A DNA stretch of 37,922 bases from Plakobranchus ocellatus (Eukaryota > Mollusca > Gastropoda > Plakobranchidae): NCBI GenBank assembly GCA_019648995.1, contig BLXT01008064.1, positions 550,187 through 588,108 of the forward strand. The letters are read 5' to 3'. Positions within the stretch are counted from its first letter, which is position 1; every line of letters begins with the position of its first letter. The position numbers were made by a program, and so were the translations under genes. The notes beneath the pieces were generated by a model. The model was not told the DNA's origin. It saw only the letters and a program-made list of their open reading frames with translations, and did not search any database. Of this stretch, positions 32,701 through 37,922 are shown piece after piece.

Positions 32701-33974
32701 CCTTAAGTCTAATGTGACAGCCAAGATTCAATTACTTGCATTACTATAAAAAGTTTCATCAGTACTCTACCTAATTGCATACTAACTCATTGTGTTCTGT
32801 AATTATAAAAAAAAAAAAAAAACAGCAACTCGTAATCAGATACATCAGGAACATCTAGCATTTACTGTTAAGAACTACTCTCTGGAAGATTTTGATAATG
32901 TTCACTCCTTAATGGAAGACAAGGCAGGAAGATCAAAATTCATCAGTTTTGACTATTTAATGATTTATTTCTATGTGAAAAGACAATTACTATTATGACA
33001 ATCCTAGCCCTGCTACTCAGCACCTGTCCTTGTTATTGATAGTAAACAGTGCTTCCACGGAGAGAGAAAAGGGCATTTTATCTGTCTTAAACCTGTTTGG
33101 GGGATAAATCTTTTTTCTTAATTCATCTGCAGGTGTTATTTTTCTTTTCTTTTCTCATTTAATTTTTTTGAGGCAACTTTCAAACATTCATAAAAAGCTT
33201 GGTATTCTTTTCTCATTCGTGACCTAGAAAATACATATTACAGGGATGCCAGTGGCCTCGGACAAAAAAGCAGGAAACTTGTATAGTAATAAAGAGTTTT
33301 CTCAAAGCAGTGGTTAAAGTATTATTGACTTTTAAATAATAAAAATAAGGAAAAAAGTCGGAAATCCTGTTAAAATAGGAAAACTGGCATCCCTGATATT
33401 ATATCACCCAAGTCTGCACATTTCACTTGAACGTTTTTGAACATTTGAACTATAAAGAATGCCTTGTGTTCACTAATTATGGGTTATTTGCACATGCTTG
33501 TTTCAGCAAGATTGTCTCCATTGCACACCATTAAATACTTTTTGGCAAATTTATGTTTTTTTCCCCTCCTATTCATTTTTTCACTTAAAAATAAGTTTAT
33601 TGACAATCATAAAATTGTTGACCAGCAGTTATAAAAAATGCTGGACTTCTGGCAATGGCCAGAAAAGTGGCATCTCTGGGTAACATCAAAGCAACAAACT
33701 AGTTTTGTGCATATGCTGATTTTAGTTATCAAGCATTCAACACTTTTTAAGTTCCTTTATAGTTAATACAAAATAACAATTAAAATGTAAAAGAGTAATA
33801 GAAAAAATAAGCTGGCACTTGAGTGAATTTCATTATAAGCCAAAAGCCAGGCTGACTATAGCCTGAACTCTATGCAAATTGTGCAATACTAGCTATTTTG
33901 ACTTTAATAAAAATTATATTTTTAAAACTCACTTGAAGCCTTGGCCTGTTTATTTGATTATTTCCACTTCTCAT
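8515..33974 (-). CDS. DROSHA: Ribonuclease III Drosha (complete, 21 coding exons)
   Basis: Drosha is the nuclear endonuclease that, with its dsRBD partner DGCR8/Pasha, cuts primary microRNA hairpins to pre-miRNA. Twenty-one coding exons with GT-AG borders join in frame for 4,839 nt: 1,612 residues against 1,374 in human. Order: Q-rich N-terminus (residues 1-148), RS/His/Ser-acidic exon (149-667), central domain (about 655-1080), RNase IIIa with [11 protein letters not shown] (1155-1165), RNase IIIb with [11 protein letters not shown] (1334-1344), dsRBD (about 1450-1530), basic tail. C674, C676, H687 and H1216 keep the spacing of human zinc ligands C536, C538, H549 and H1026. E1235 and E1415 match human catalytic E1045 and E1222. 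The start ATG at 33972-33974 has an in-frame TGA upstream in its exon. All catalytic motifs are present, so the gene looks functional. Two introns carry tandem copies of an exon end with its splice donor. Confidence 0.96.
8772..10347 (-). other. DROSHA intron 20, nothing recognised
   Basis: 1.6-kb AT-rich intron with mononucleotide runs. No repeat family or exon was recognised. Confidence 0.6.
10348..10493 (-). CDS. DROSHA: DROSHA coding exon 20, dsRBD
   Basis: Residues 1479-1528, acceptor TTGTCCTCAG, donor [29 protein letters not shown] then [20 protein letters not shown] (human TVGPSHARTYTVAVYFKGERIGCGKG and IQQAEMGAA). The conserved GKG...QAE...AA of a double-stranded RNA-binding domain is clear. 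Confidence 0.94.
10866..10923. repeat. Short direct repeat in DROSHA intron 19/20 region
   Basis: TATTCTGTGATTAAACAAAG at 10866 recurs 38 bp later with one change (10904-10923). A weaker related block lies just before it. Confidence 0.6.
11379..11485 (-). CDS. DROSHA: DROSHA coding exon 19, RNase IIIb to dsRBD
   Basis: Residues 1444-1479, acceptor CCCCATTAG, donor [29 protein letters not shown] matches human [20 protein letters not shown], followed by [16 protein letters not shown], the opening helix and strand of the dsRBD. Confidence 0.94.
11847..11929 (-). CDS. DROSHA: DROSHA coding exon 18, RNase IIIb end
   Basis: Residues 1416-1443, acceptor TTTTCTCAG, donor [29 protein letters not shown] then CFFPRLK (human [27 protein letters not shown]). 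Confidence 0.94.
12454..12525. repeat. 36-bp perfect tandem duplication in DROSHA intron 17
   Basis: Two identical 36-bp AT-rich copies (12454-12489 and 12490-12525), just past the donor of exon 17. Perfect identity implies a recent duplication or an assembly effect. Confidence 0.9.
12580..12750 (-). CDS. DROSHA: DROSHA coding exon 17, RNase IIIb
   Basis: Residues 1359-1416, acceptor TTCTTCAG, donor [29 protein letters not shown] matches human [20 protein letters not shown]. It ends at RADILE, whose Glu (E1415) aligns with catalytic E1222 of human Drosha. Confidence 0.95.
12751..13832 (-). other. DROSHA intron 16, nothing recognised
   Basis: 1.1-kb AT-rich intron. Its longest open frame (13239-13487, minus) shows no family resemblance and is treated as chance. 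Confidence 0.6.
13833..13915 (-). CDS. DROSHA: DROSHA coding exon 16, RNase IIIb signature
   Basis: Short exon (83 nt), residues 1331-1359, acceptor CCTCAG, donor [29 protein letters not shown] holds the second RNase III signature with E1338 and D1342 in the conserved metal-binding positions. Confidence 0.95.
14610..14713 (-). CDS. DROSHA: DROSHA coding exon 15, RNase IIIb start
   Basis: Residues 1297-1331, acceptor TTCTATTTAAG, donor [29 protein letters not shown] matches human KLTEFEEAIGVIFTHVRLLA, followed by [15 protein letters not shown]. Confidence 0.93.
14990..15706 (-). repeat. 73-bp tandem array of exon 14 tail plus splice donor
   Basis: Starting inside DROSHA exon 14 and running through intron 14, the unit is the last 54 nt of the exon plus 19 nt of intron (GTGAGTTCATATCCTGCAG). 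Copies of the exon/intron junction end at 15646 (the real one), then 15573, 15500, 15427, 15354 and 15281 at exact 73-bp steps. More diverged copies follow at 15223, 15150, 15079 and 15008. Seven of the nine intronic copies keep a GT donor, mostly CAG|GTGAGT; the one at 15354 reads CAG|GTAAGT. Divergence rises away from the exon. Confidence 0.95.
15646..15797 (-). CDS. DROSHA: DROSHA coding exon 14, linker between RNase III domains
   Basis: Residues 1246-1296, acceptor TTTCTGTAAG, donor [29 protein letters not shown] then [20 protein letters not shown] and IKSSPVLQ (human LNYPLHPLQLQEPNTDRQLIETSPVLQ). The last 54 nt plus donor are the founder of the 73-bp array that fills most of the next intron. 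Confidence 0.95.
16277..16385 (-). CDS. DROSHA: DROSHA coding exon 13, RNase IIIa catalytic Glu
   Basis: Residues 1210-1246, acceptor AATCTCCAG, donor [29 protein letters not shown] then [17 protein letters not shown]1216 corresponds to the fourth zinc ligand and E1235 to catalytic E1045 of human; both are 19 residues apart, as in human. Confidence 0.95.
16386..18019 (-). other. DROSHA intron 12, with pyrimidine-rich tract
   Basis: 1.6-kb intron. About 17780-18006 is a CT-rich low-complexity tract on the plus strand (GA-rich in the transcript) that begins about 15 bp after the exon 12 donor. The rest is AT-rich with nothing recognised. Confidence 0.65.
18020..18195 (-). CDS. DROSHA: DROSHA coding exon 12, RNase IIIa signature
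   Basis: Residues 1151-1209, acceptor TCTCTTCAG, donor CAG|GTGAGG. Contains the RNase III signature [20 protein letters not shown] with metal-binding E1159 and D1163, then [20 protein letters not shown]. This is nearly identical to human. Confidence 0.96.
18358..18505 (+). mobile_element. tRNA-derived SINE, 148 bp, with 17-bp target duplication
   Basis: The head GTGGGTGGCACAGTGGCTAG carries a pol III A-box-like TGGCACAGTGG, with a degenerate B-box region near GGTCGCAGATTTG about 40 bp later and the tail CTATACACAAAAAC. It is flanked by TCAACAGCCTAATTCAG and TTAACAGCTTAATTCAG (15 of 17 identical), the long duplication expected of LINE-driven insertion. It lies in DROSHA intron 11, opposite to the gene. 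Confidence 0.85.
19348..19546 (-). CDS. DROSHA: DROSHA coding exon 11, RNase IIIa start
   Basis: Residues 1085-1151, acceptor TCCTTTCAG, donor [29 protein letters not shown] matches human LAMTHPSHHLNFGMNPDHAR, and [16 protein letters not shown] matches the human RKKGINTLINIMSRLG stretch. Confidence 0.93.
19861..20031 (-). CDS. DROSHA: DROSHA coding exon 10
   Basis: 57 codons, residues 1028-1084, acceptor AATGCAG, donor [29 protein letters not shown] matches human [26 protein letters not shown] at the end matches the start of RNase IIIa (human QDRCLLQ). Confidence 0.93.
20032..21144 (-). other. DROSHA intron 9, nothing recognised
   Basis: 1.1-kb AT-rich intron between exons 9 and 10 with short homopolymers. 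No element with visible ends was seen. Confidence 0.55.
21145..21330 (-). CDS. DROSHA: DROSHA coding exon 9, connector helix region
   Basis: 62 codons, residues 966-1027, acceptor CTTCATAG, donor [29 protein letters not shown] matches human [20 protein letters not shown], followed by the long charged helix [18 protein letters not shown], which leads to the RNase III domains. Confidence 0.93.
21834..22067 (-). CDS. DROSHA: DROSHA coding exon 8, with lineage-specific charged insertion
   Basis: 78 codons, residues 888-965, acceptor GCTTCCAG, donor [22 protein letters not shown] at the start and VFPLIIHQ at the end match human SSVRIDQLDRE and TFPIIVHF. Between them lies an insertion of about 45 Asp/Glu/Lys-rich residues (912-956) where human has only about nine, probably a surface loop. 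Confidence 0.9.
22068..24397 (-). other. DROSHA intron 7, with assembly gap and a MITE
   Basis: 2.3-kb intron. Undetermined bases at 22444-22465 are flanked by A-runs, so the gap probably hides a poly-A stretch. The MITE at 23738 is the only recognised element. Confidence 0.65.
23738..23892. mobile_element. 155-bp MITE, copy 1 (hAT-like, six-base target duplication)
   Basis: Ends are inverted repeats (CAGGGATGCCAGT / ACTGGCATCCCTA) and the element is flanked on both sides by TGTTAC, a perfect six-base target duplication. It has no coding capacity. It is the same length as, and about 90 per cent similar by eye to, the copy at 33241. CAGGG ends suggest a hAT-type DNA transposon with unusual six-base duplications; family unconfirmed. 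Confidence 0.85.
24398..24695 (-). CDS. DROSHA: DROSHA coding exon 7, central domain
   Basis: Acceptor CCCCAG, donor ATG|GTGAGT, residues 788-887. [24 protein letters not shown] and [16 protein letters not shown] match human RDILELYDWNLKG, RFHFMPRF and GGKEVLSMHQILLYLL. It ends at [11 protein letters not shown] (human CKGMIVTNPGT). Confidence 0.93.
24696..25614 (-). other. DROSHA intron 6, nothing recognised
   Basis: 0.9-kb AT-rich intron without visible repeats or extra exons. Confidence 0.55.
25615..25802 (-). CDS. DROSHA: DROSHA coding exon 6, central domain
   Basis: Acceptor CTCTGCAG, donor CAA|GTGAGG, residues 726-788. [20 protein letters not shown] aligns directly with human PTVIEYDDHEYIFEGFSMF. 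It continues through the [16 protein letters not shown] segment. Confidence 0.93.
26106..27540. mobile_element. 1.4-kb non-autonomous DNA transposon with 14-bp inverted ends
   Basis: Perfect 14-bp terminal inverted repeats, CAGACATGCCTACC at 26106-26119 and its complement at 27527-27540, flanked by TTTCAG and TATCAG (five of six matching). The ends resemble the 155-bp MITEs in form (CAG..ATGCC), and AAAAATGCG motifs occur just inside both ends. No transposase frame is present. It sits in DROSHA intron 5. Confidence 0.72.
27595..27931 (-). repeat. About 70-bp tandem array of exon 5 tail plus splice donor
   Basis: The end of DROSHA exon 5 and its donor (real junction 27873) is repeated in intron 5 with junction copies at 27805, 27734, 27699 and 27606. 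Steps are about 70 bp with one shortened unit. Copies are more diverged than in intron 14, yet all four keep AAG|GT: GTAGGC, GTGAGA, GTAAAG and GTTAGC. The array abuts a transposon ending at 27540. Confidence 0.85.
27873..28046 (-). CDS. DROSHA: DROSHA coding exon 5, zinc-binding part of central domain
   Basis: Residues 668-725, phase 0 both ends: [20 protein letters not shown] then [12 protein letters not shown]... to TNFLTK. C674, C676 and H687 have the same 2- and 11-residue spacings as zinc ligands C536/C538/H549 of human Drosha. Donor AAG|GTGAGT. Its 3' end is copied in tandem into the following intron. Confidence 0.93.
28637..30192 (-). CDS. DROSHA: DROSHA coding exon 4, RS-rich nuclear domain
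   Basis: Very long exon (1,556 nt, residues 149-667) between acceptor TTAATCCCCAG and donor CAG|GTAAGG. It holds two 22-residue in-frame repeats ([13 protein letters not shown] type), a long Arg/Ser region with RSRSRSRG-like dipeptides, a run of 13 histidines, nine serines followed by an acidic tract, and finally [13 protein letters not shown], which matches the edge of the conserved Drosha central domain (human ...HPDRLHDELWYN). RS and His-rich stretches are known nuclear and speckle-targeting sequences, so this exon probably sets nuclear location. Confidence 0.9.
29811..29955 (-). repeat. 66-bp in-frame duplication inside DROSHA exon 4
   Basis: Two full 66-bp units plus the start of a third (unit starts 29811, 29877, 29943). 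They encode two 22-residue repeats with shared DA(K/R)GRV, SPY and VSSSNN blocks. Being a multiple of three, it keeps the frame. Confidence 0.85.
30535..30793 (-). CDS. DROSHA: DROSHA coding exon 3, polyglutamine-rich
   Basis: Acceptor TTAGCTTCAG and donor CAAG|GTTTGT. Encodes [17 protein letters not shown]..., a run of ten glutamines, then a Pro/Gln segment ending SSTQPQ (residues 63-149). Likely disordered or partly coiled. The CAG/CAA run is a candidate for length variation. Confidence 0.8.
30794..32452 (-). other. DROSHA intron 3
   Basis: 1.66-kb intron holding a 165-bp direct duplication and two hammerhead-like CCTGATGA motifs in opposite orientation (about 30885-30920 minus, 31270-31305 plus). 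Otherwise AT-rich. Confidence 0.6.
31511..31865. repeat. 165-bp direct duplication in DROSHA intron 3
   Basis: Copies at about 31511-31674 and 31701-31865, offset 190 bp, share AATGCAACTTATGATTCATT, the TTGTGTGTTACCAGAA block and the AAAAAGAAATA..GAGTACTCCC end, with scattered differences. No inverted ends were seen, so it looks like a local duplication. Confidence 0.85.
32453..32596 (-). CDS. DROSHA: DROSHA coding exon 2, Q-rich
   Basis: 48 codons, phase 0 at both ends, encoding [12 protein letters not shown]... then glutamine-rich sequence ending QQIIQQEQ (residues 15-62). The acceptor CCCCATGAG and donor CAG|GTTGGC are both weaker than consensus. The exon is supported because it bridges exons 1 and 3 in frame with matching Q-rich composition. 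Confidence 0.75.
33241..33395. mobile_element. 155-bp MITE, copy 2 (hAT-like, six-base target duplication)
   Basis: Inverted ends CAGGGATGCCAGT / ACTGGCATCCCTG and perfect flanking ATATTA duplications. Internal sequence (CAAAAAAGCAGGAAACTTGT, AAAGTCGGAAATCCTGTT) matches the copy at 23738. It lies in DROSHA intron 2. Confidence 0.87.
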
Positions 33975-34014
33975 GATGAAAGCCAAATTTCACGTCAATT
34001 TTGATGTGTTAGTC
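33933..34014 (-). CDS. DROSHA: DROSHA coding exon 1 (start codon) with 5' UTR
   Basis: A strong acceptor (CTTTTTCTTGATCAG) ends at 34015, so at least one non-coding exon lies upstream and was not found. ATG at 33974-33972 opens [14 protein letters not shown], then the donor CAA|GTGAGT. An in-frame TGA lies six codons before the ATG, so this is the first usable in-frame start. Confidence 0.75.
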
Positions 34015-35117
34015 CTGATCAAGAAAAAGGATAGATGGATTAAAGTAAGGAACACCCAGCTATAAATTCTGATGGCTGAAGCAATAAATTATTAATGGTG
34101 AATCACACTTTGGTGCGGTTAATTTTAAACAAGATTTTGTTTTAAGTCAAAACATTTCTGTCAGTTAAGAAAGCATGTCCAGGAAAATAAATAGAAGGTT
34201 CCACAAGAAAATTACACAGCAGAGATGACATTTCAAGGCAGCTAACTCGGTGAAGACTGCAACTGTTATCAGAGATTGAAAACAAGAAATAAGCATCCCC
34301 CTCCTGAACAACTAATAAAAATTTGAGGCACCAAAGGGATACATTTGAGATGGCAAACAATCGATATAACGTAAATATGAAAAACAGACACAAACTCAAA
34401 TTCCCATTGAACTAAAGAAACAAAATGTCCATAAAGATAAAAAATGTTTCACCTTTATTGCTTCATTGGTTACTTCACACTAAAGAAAACAAAACAACAA
34501 TGATGCATGGTGCAGCAAAATAGTTGTAACAAGTCAGTGGAAAATGAAAAAGGAGGAGGGAGGGAGGGACTGGGCAATAAGAACAATATAATAAGCACAT
34601 ACATCCAAATAAAAATAATCAAAACATGTAAGGTCAATACCCTTTATGGAAGTAAGTGTTAAAGAATAAACAAGAAAACTGAGAAAAATACTAGAGATGT
34701 GATTTATCAGAAGAATAATGAGGATATCATGGACAGAAAAAAGTTTAATGAATTAGAAATGAAAGAAGCTAAGCTTGAGAGATCATTAAAGATCATCCAT
34801 TAAAATTATAACTACAATTTCAAGGAAGCATTTGCCAACACAAGGGTTTATAACATTTAGCAATCATTGGACAGATTAAACGCAAATGCAGTCGAGGCAG
34901 ACAGAGAATAGCTGTCATTGGAAGTCTTTAACTCATGAGTAATGGTTGCATGACAGCCCCATGAGCTTAACTGAGGACATTTTTGAGTGGAGGGATATGA
35001 TCGACAACAATGTCTACGTCCTGACAGAGCACCTTATAAATAAGACTCCATATGCAAGGATTAAGAGGGTGAAAAAACACAGTGGTATCACTGCAGAACA
35101 ACGCCACTAGAGCACTA
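34015..35117 (-). other. Upstream of DROSHA start exon, probably 5' UTR intron
   Basis: The acceptor at the start exon implies that transcription begins further upstream. No clear non-coding exon, CpG-rich promoter or TATA-Inr arrangement was recognised here. Confidence 0.45.
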
Positions 35118-35122
35118 CCAAT

Positions 35123-36670
35123 TGTCACGCAGTAATTGTGTAAGTAGGCGTTTCAAAACAAGATGTTTTGAACTTTAAATTACCCTAAGCAGACGCTGTG
35201 AGTTGAGTGGGAGTATGATATGCGCAAAAGGCGTAACGAGGAACAAAAGGCAGCCATGGGTTCACGTAGGTCGGAAGACGAACAGTTCCGGCGTAGTGGG
35301 GTTAGATCATCTTGATCTCATGGTCGATGCCTCCTCATATTGGTAACGGGGATTTTGTACTCAGGTTGGGGTCACAGACAAAAGGGTTTCCGCTGGAAAC
35401 TATGCGAAAAATTGTGTGGTGTCCATCCTTCGGCCGCCTACACTACCAGTTCAATTTGTATATATATGGGACCAGATCGAAGCTAGTTCAGACCCTGCAG
35501 AAGACCTCCCCATGAGCGCAGAAGAAGCAGATTAAGTCTCCGACGTTTGACTCTAGAATCTCGTCGTTAAATTGCTAAAGTTTTACCTTTAAAGTTTATA
35601 AAAGTGCAAGTATTTGCCTTAAGTTGGACAAGTCCTGTCTGATATAATCAGAATAAAAGAGCTCTCTTCGCCCAAAGCCTAAACTTCTCTGTCCGAGGTG
35701 AGTATACGTAGTTATTACAAGAGTTGTAACATTATCAGTCTAAGTGTAAAACCAAGGATATTTATTAGTGATTATCTAGACTGGAAAGGACAACTAACTA
35801 TCCGAGGAGTGTCAGACAGTCGAGCTATGGAATGTTTCATAATTGAATTCTCCTTTAAATATAATTACACACTCGTACTGCCCAGAACTATGAATGCAGA
35901 GTAACTACAGGTCTATTGCTAATAAGTTCTACATTAAAATGAGTAAAGTTAATGCTCTATATGATAAGTTTCATACTTGAGACCAGGCACTGTCGGCTGA
36001 ATTATGAAAGGTGAGTATGCTGTCCAAACTCAGGGGCTATCTAGTAAATGCAATGCACCCAATATTCTATTTTTAGTTGAGCAGACTGCCGTTGGCGTTG
36101 GTACTATCGTTGGTACTATCTTTGGTGTTGGTGTTGCTATTGGTGTTGCCGTAGCCATTGGTGTTGCTATTACTAAGAGGGACGATTGTGAAGCTATTGT
36201 GGTATAGCTGGTTGGCAGTCGTTGCCGTCGTCGTCACCTACACCACCCCTGTGGTTGTCAACAGTCACATTGGAGTTTGTCAACTCCCTGTGGTAACGCG
36301 TCTTATATGTATTAATAATACCCTATAACTGCTCTTGTTTCCTAATCTTTATTGAGTTTGATTTATGATAAGTGTTTAAGACTTTGTAAGCCTGATAAGT
36401 TATTGATTTATCCTGACAATATAACACACGCTATTTTTAAGAGATTTTGTACATCTTACTTTGGCTAACTCTATTGAGAATATTATTTTGTCTTGTATAA
36501 CTGCTCGATCTTTTGTATTATCATTATAAATTTGTAATTATTTCTTTATTATAATTTGAATCTGACTGTGAGTTCAGTGTTTTCTGCTTAGTTGAAAGTG
36601 TCCAATTTCATATCACGCACTGCAGGTTATTAAAGTGTGCTTATACTTGCATAGCCTGCGTGTTGTGACA
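35123..36670. mobile_element. Solo LTR of an LTR retrotransposon (fossil)
   Basis: The element begins TGTCACGCAG and ends TTGTGACA (TG...CA ends, six-base inverted tips) and is flanked by perfect five-base CCAAT duplications at 35118-35122 and 36671-36675. There is no internal coding region or second LTR, as expected after recombination between LTRs. It contains an AATAAA near 35651 and a hairpin with 9-bp arms (35152-35172). Intact tips and target site suggest modest age. Five-base duplications fit Gypsy or BEL/Pao types; family not resolved. It lies upstream of the DROSHA start exon. Confidence 0.68.
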
Positions 36671-36675
36671 CCAAT

Positions 36676-37922
36676 GGATTATAAATCACTACTCTGATAC
36701 TTTTTCTATACTGAATCTAAAGGAACAAGATTAAGTTGTTACGAACTAAAAATTTTCAGATTTGATGCTCTTCTTTCAGTATTTCGGCCCATTTTTTGCA
36801 TCTCTTTTAATTTGGTGAGCAAATATGGTGCAATAACCCAATTTTACCCTTCCTTAAAGTTACTTTCTAAGCATATCAATGGCAACTAAATGATTTTTAA
36901 AAGTAAATGAAGACTTTGATTCAAAAATTCAGAGGTCAACTTTTATTTTCCCACCTGTTTACCTTTAACTATGAAGAAATGGAGAGGCAAAAGGCAATGT
37001 GTTGATGCAGACCTTCTTAGGGCTTCTACTTAGCTCAGCAAATCTCAATGGCTGTAATTGTTACAAGAAGGATTCCACACACTTGTCCCAAATAGCATGC
37101 ATTGATTTGAATACAGCAGATTCCACAAACATGATTTGAGATTGTCCCAAAAATATAAATTTTTCAACATGCACAAAGATACACTTATTTTACATCATGA
37201 GAAAAATAATTTAATGCTGAATTCAAATTTAAGACTCTCCCGACCTGGAAATCATTTCTTCTAAGGTTTTAGCAAAAAGAATAAAGCCATACCATCAGTA
37301 AAAATAAGTTTCATCCACTGAAAGTTTCATAAGAAGAAGATCCTTCCTCAATTCACTGCATTATTTTCTTTTAAATAAATTTGATGCATGAGAGTTGATA
37401 GTATTATGGAGAATAGTAATGAGGTCAATAAAGCAATTTGAAAAGAATGATGGGTTGATAGAATATAGATCGGAAAAGTTTGTGTCATTGATTTCTCAAT
37501 ATGCTCCTCATGTGCTTTGGCTGTTCTGACACCCGCAATTACCATGAAGCCTACAGAAAGACAACAAAAATTCAGCCAAAACATGAGAATCCTATGATTT
37601 TGAATGTAAAGCTCAGATGGTGTCGAAACGCTAATTGGCTATGATTTTTCAATCTACAGGATGATAGACTTAAAGAACTATTCTGTTTTTCAGACAACAC
37701 ACAGCAAACAATCGAATGCTAAACCTACTTTTCAAGGTTGAAGAGGTGTACACGCTGGTTTACTGAACCATGTTGATGGATTTTGTTTTGCTCACACAAA
37801 AAAGGCCCGAACTTTAGCTCCACGCAGAGGCATTGAAACTGAAACTGAAATTCTGAATAACAGAATGAGGCAACACATAGTGCATACCCGGCGATATCTA
37901 GCCATTAAAAAAAAAAAAAAAA
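36676..37922. other. Right end of window, nothing recognised
   Basis: AT-rich DNA beyond the solo LTR, ending in a poly-A run at the window edge. Open frames are short and unlike known proteins. The first DROSHA exon may lie here or beyond. Confidence 0.45.

Noticed and set aside
33660-33678. Possible third MITE right end (AAAGTGGCATCTCTG)
   Set aside because: It resembles the MITE inverted end, but no matching left end, internal similarity or flanking duplication was found.
36004-36207. Gly/Val/Ile-rich 67-codon frame inside the solo LTR
   Set aside because: It comes from a short GGTGTTGCTATT-type internal repeat; nothing suggests a protein product.

Overview
This is a stretch of intron-rich, AT-rich animal nuclear DNA with two convergent protein-coding genes. 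The minus strand carries a complete, 21-coding-exon DROSHA gene (the RNase III of the Microprocessor), with the start codon near 33,974 and the stop at 8,515. The plus strand carries the 3' part of a secreted Ly6/uPAR (three-finger) gene that begins left of the window and ends at 6,349. The AT richness, many microsatellites and minisatellites, tRNA-derived SINE copies and the multi-domain Ly6 gene suggest an invertebrate, probably a lophotrochozoan such as a mollusc. That placement is inference.

Layout. 1-6,349: Ly6/uPAR-like gene, five exons seen, introns loaded with simple repeats and SINE pieces. 6,350-8,514: convergent 3' ends, with a minisatellite of about 72-bp units directly after the DROSHA stop codon. 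8,515-33,974: DROSHA. Its exons, read from the splice sites, join in frame for 4,839 nt (1,612 residues plus stop). From the N-terminus they encode a short Q-rich region, a 519-residue exon rich in RS, His, Ser and acidic residues, the central domain with its zinc-binding CxC...H, RNase IIIa, RNase IIIb, a dsRBD and a basic tail. 33,975-37,922: 5' untranslated region and upstream or first-intron DNA, with a 1.5-kb solo LTR.

The least ordinary feature is inside DROSHA. At two separate exons (coding exons 14 and 5) the last stretch of the exon, together with its 5' splice site, has been copied in tandem into the following intron. This leaves a ladder of extra splice donors (seven usable GT donors in one, four in the other). 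Read-through to a later donor in the exon 14 ladder meets a stop codon after eight residues, so only the first donor keeps the catalytic protein. A 66-bp in-frame duplication in the RS exon and a roughly 72-bp array in the 3' UTR show that this locus is unusually prone to tandem duplication with a 66-74-bp period.

Mobile DNA: a matched pair of 155-bp MITEs with six-base target duplications, a 1.4-kb element with 14-bp perfect inverted ends, a tRNA-type SINE with a 17-bp target duplication plus two related pieces, and the solo LTR. No tRNA or rRNA genes, CRISPR arrays or bacterial-type operons were seen.
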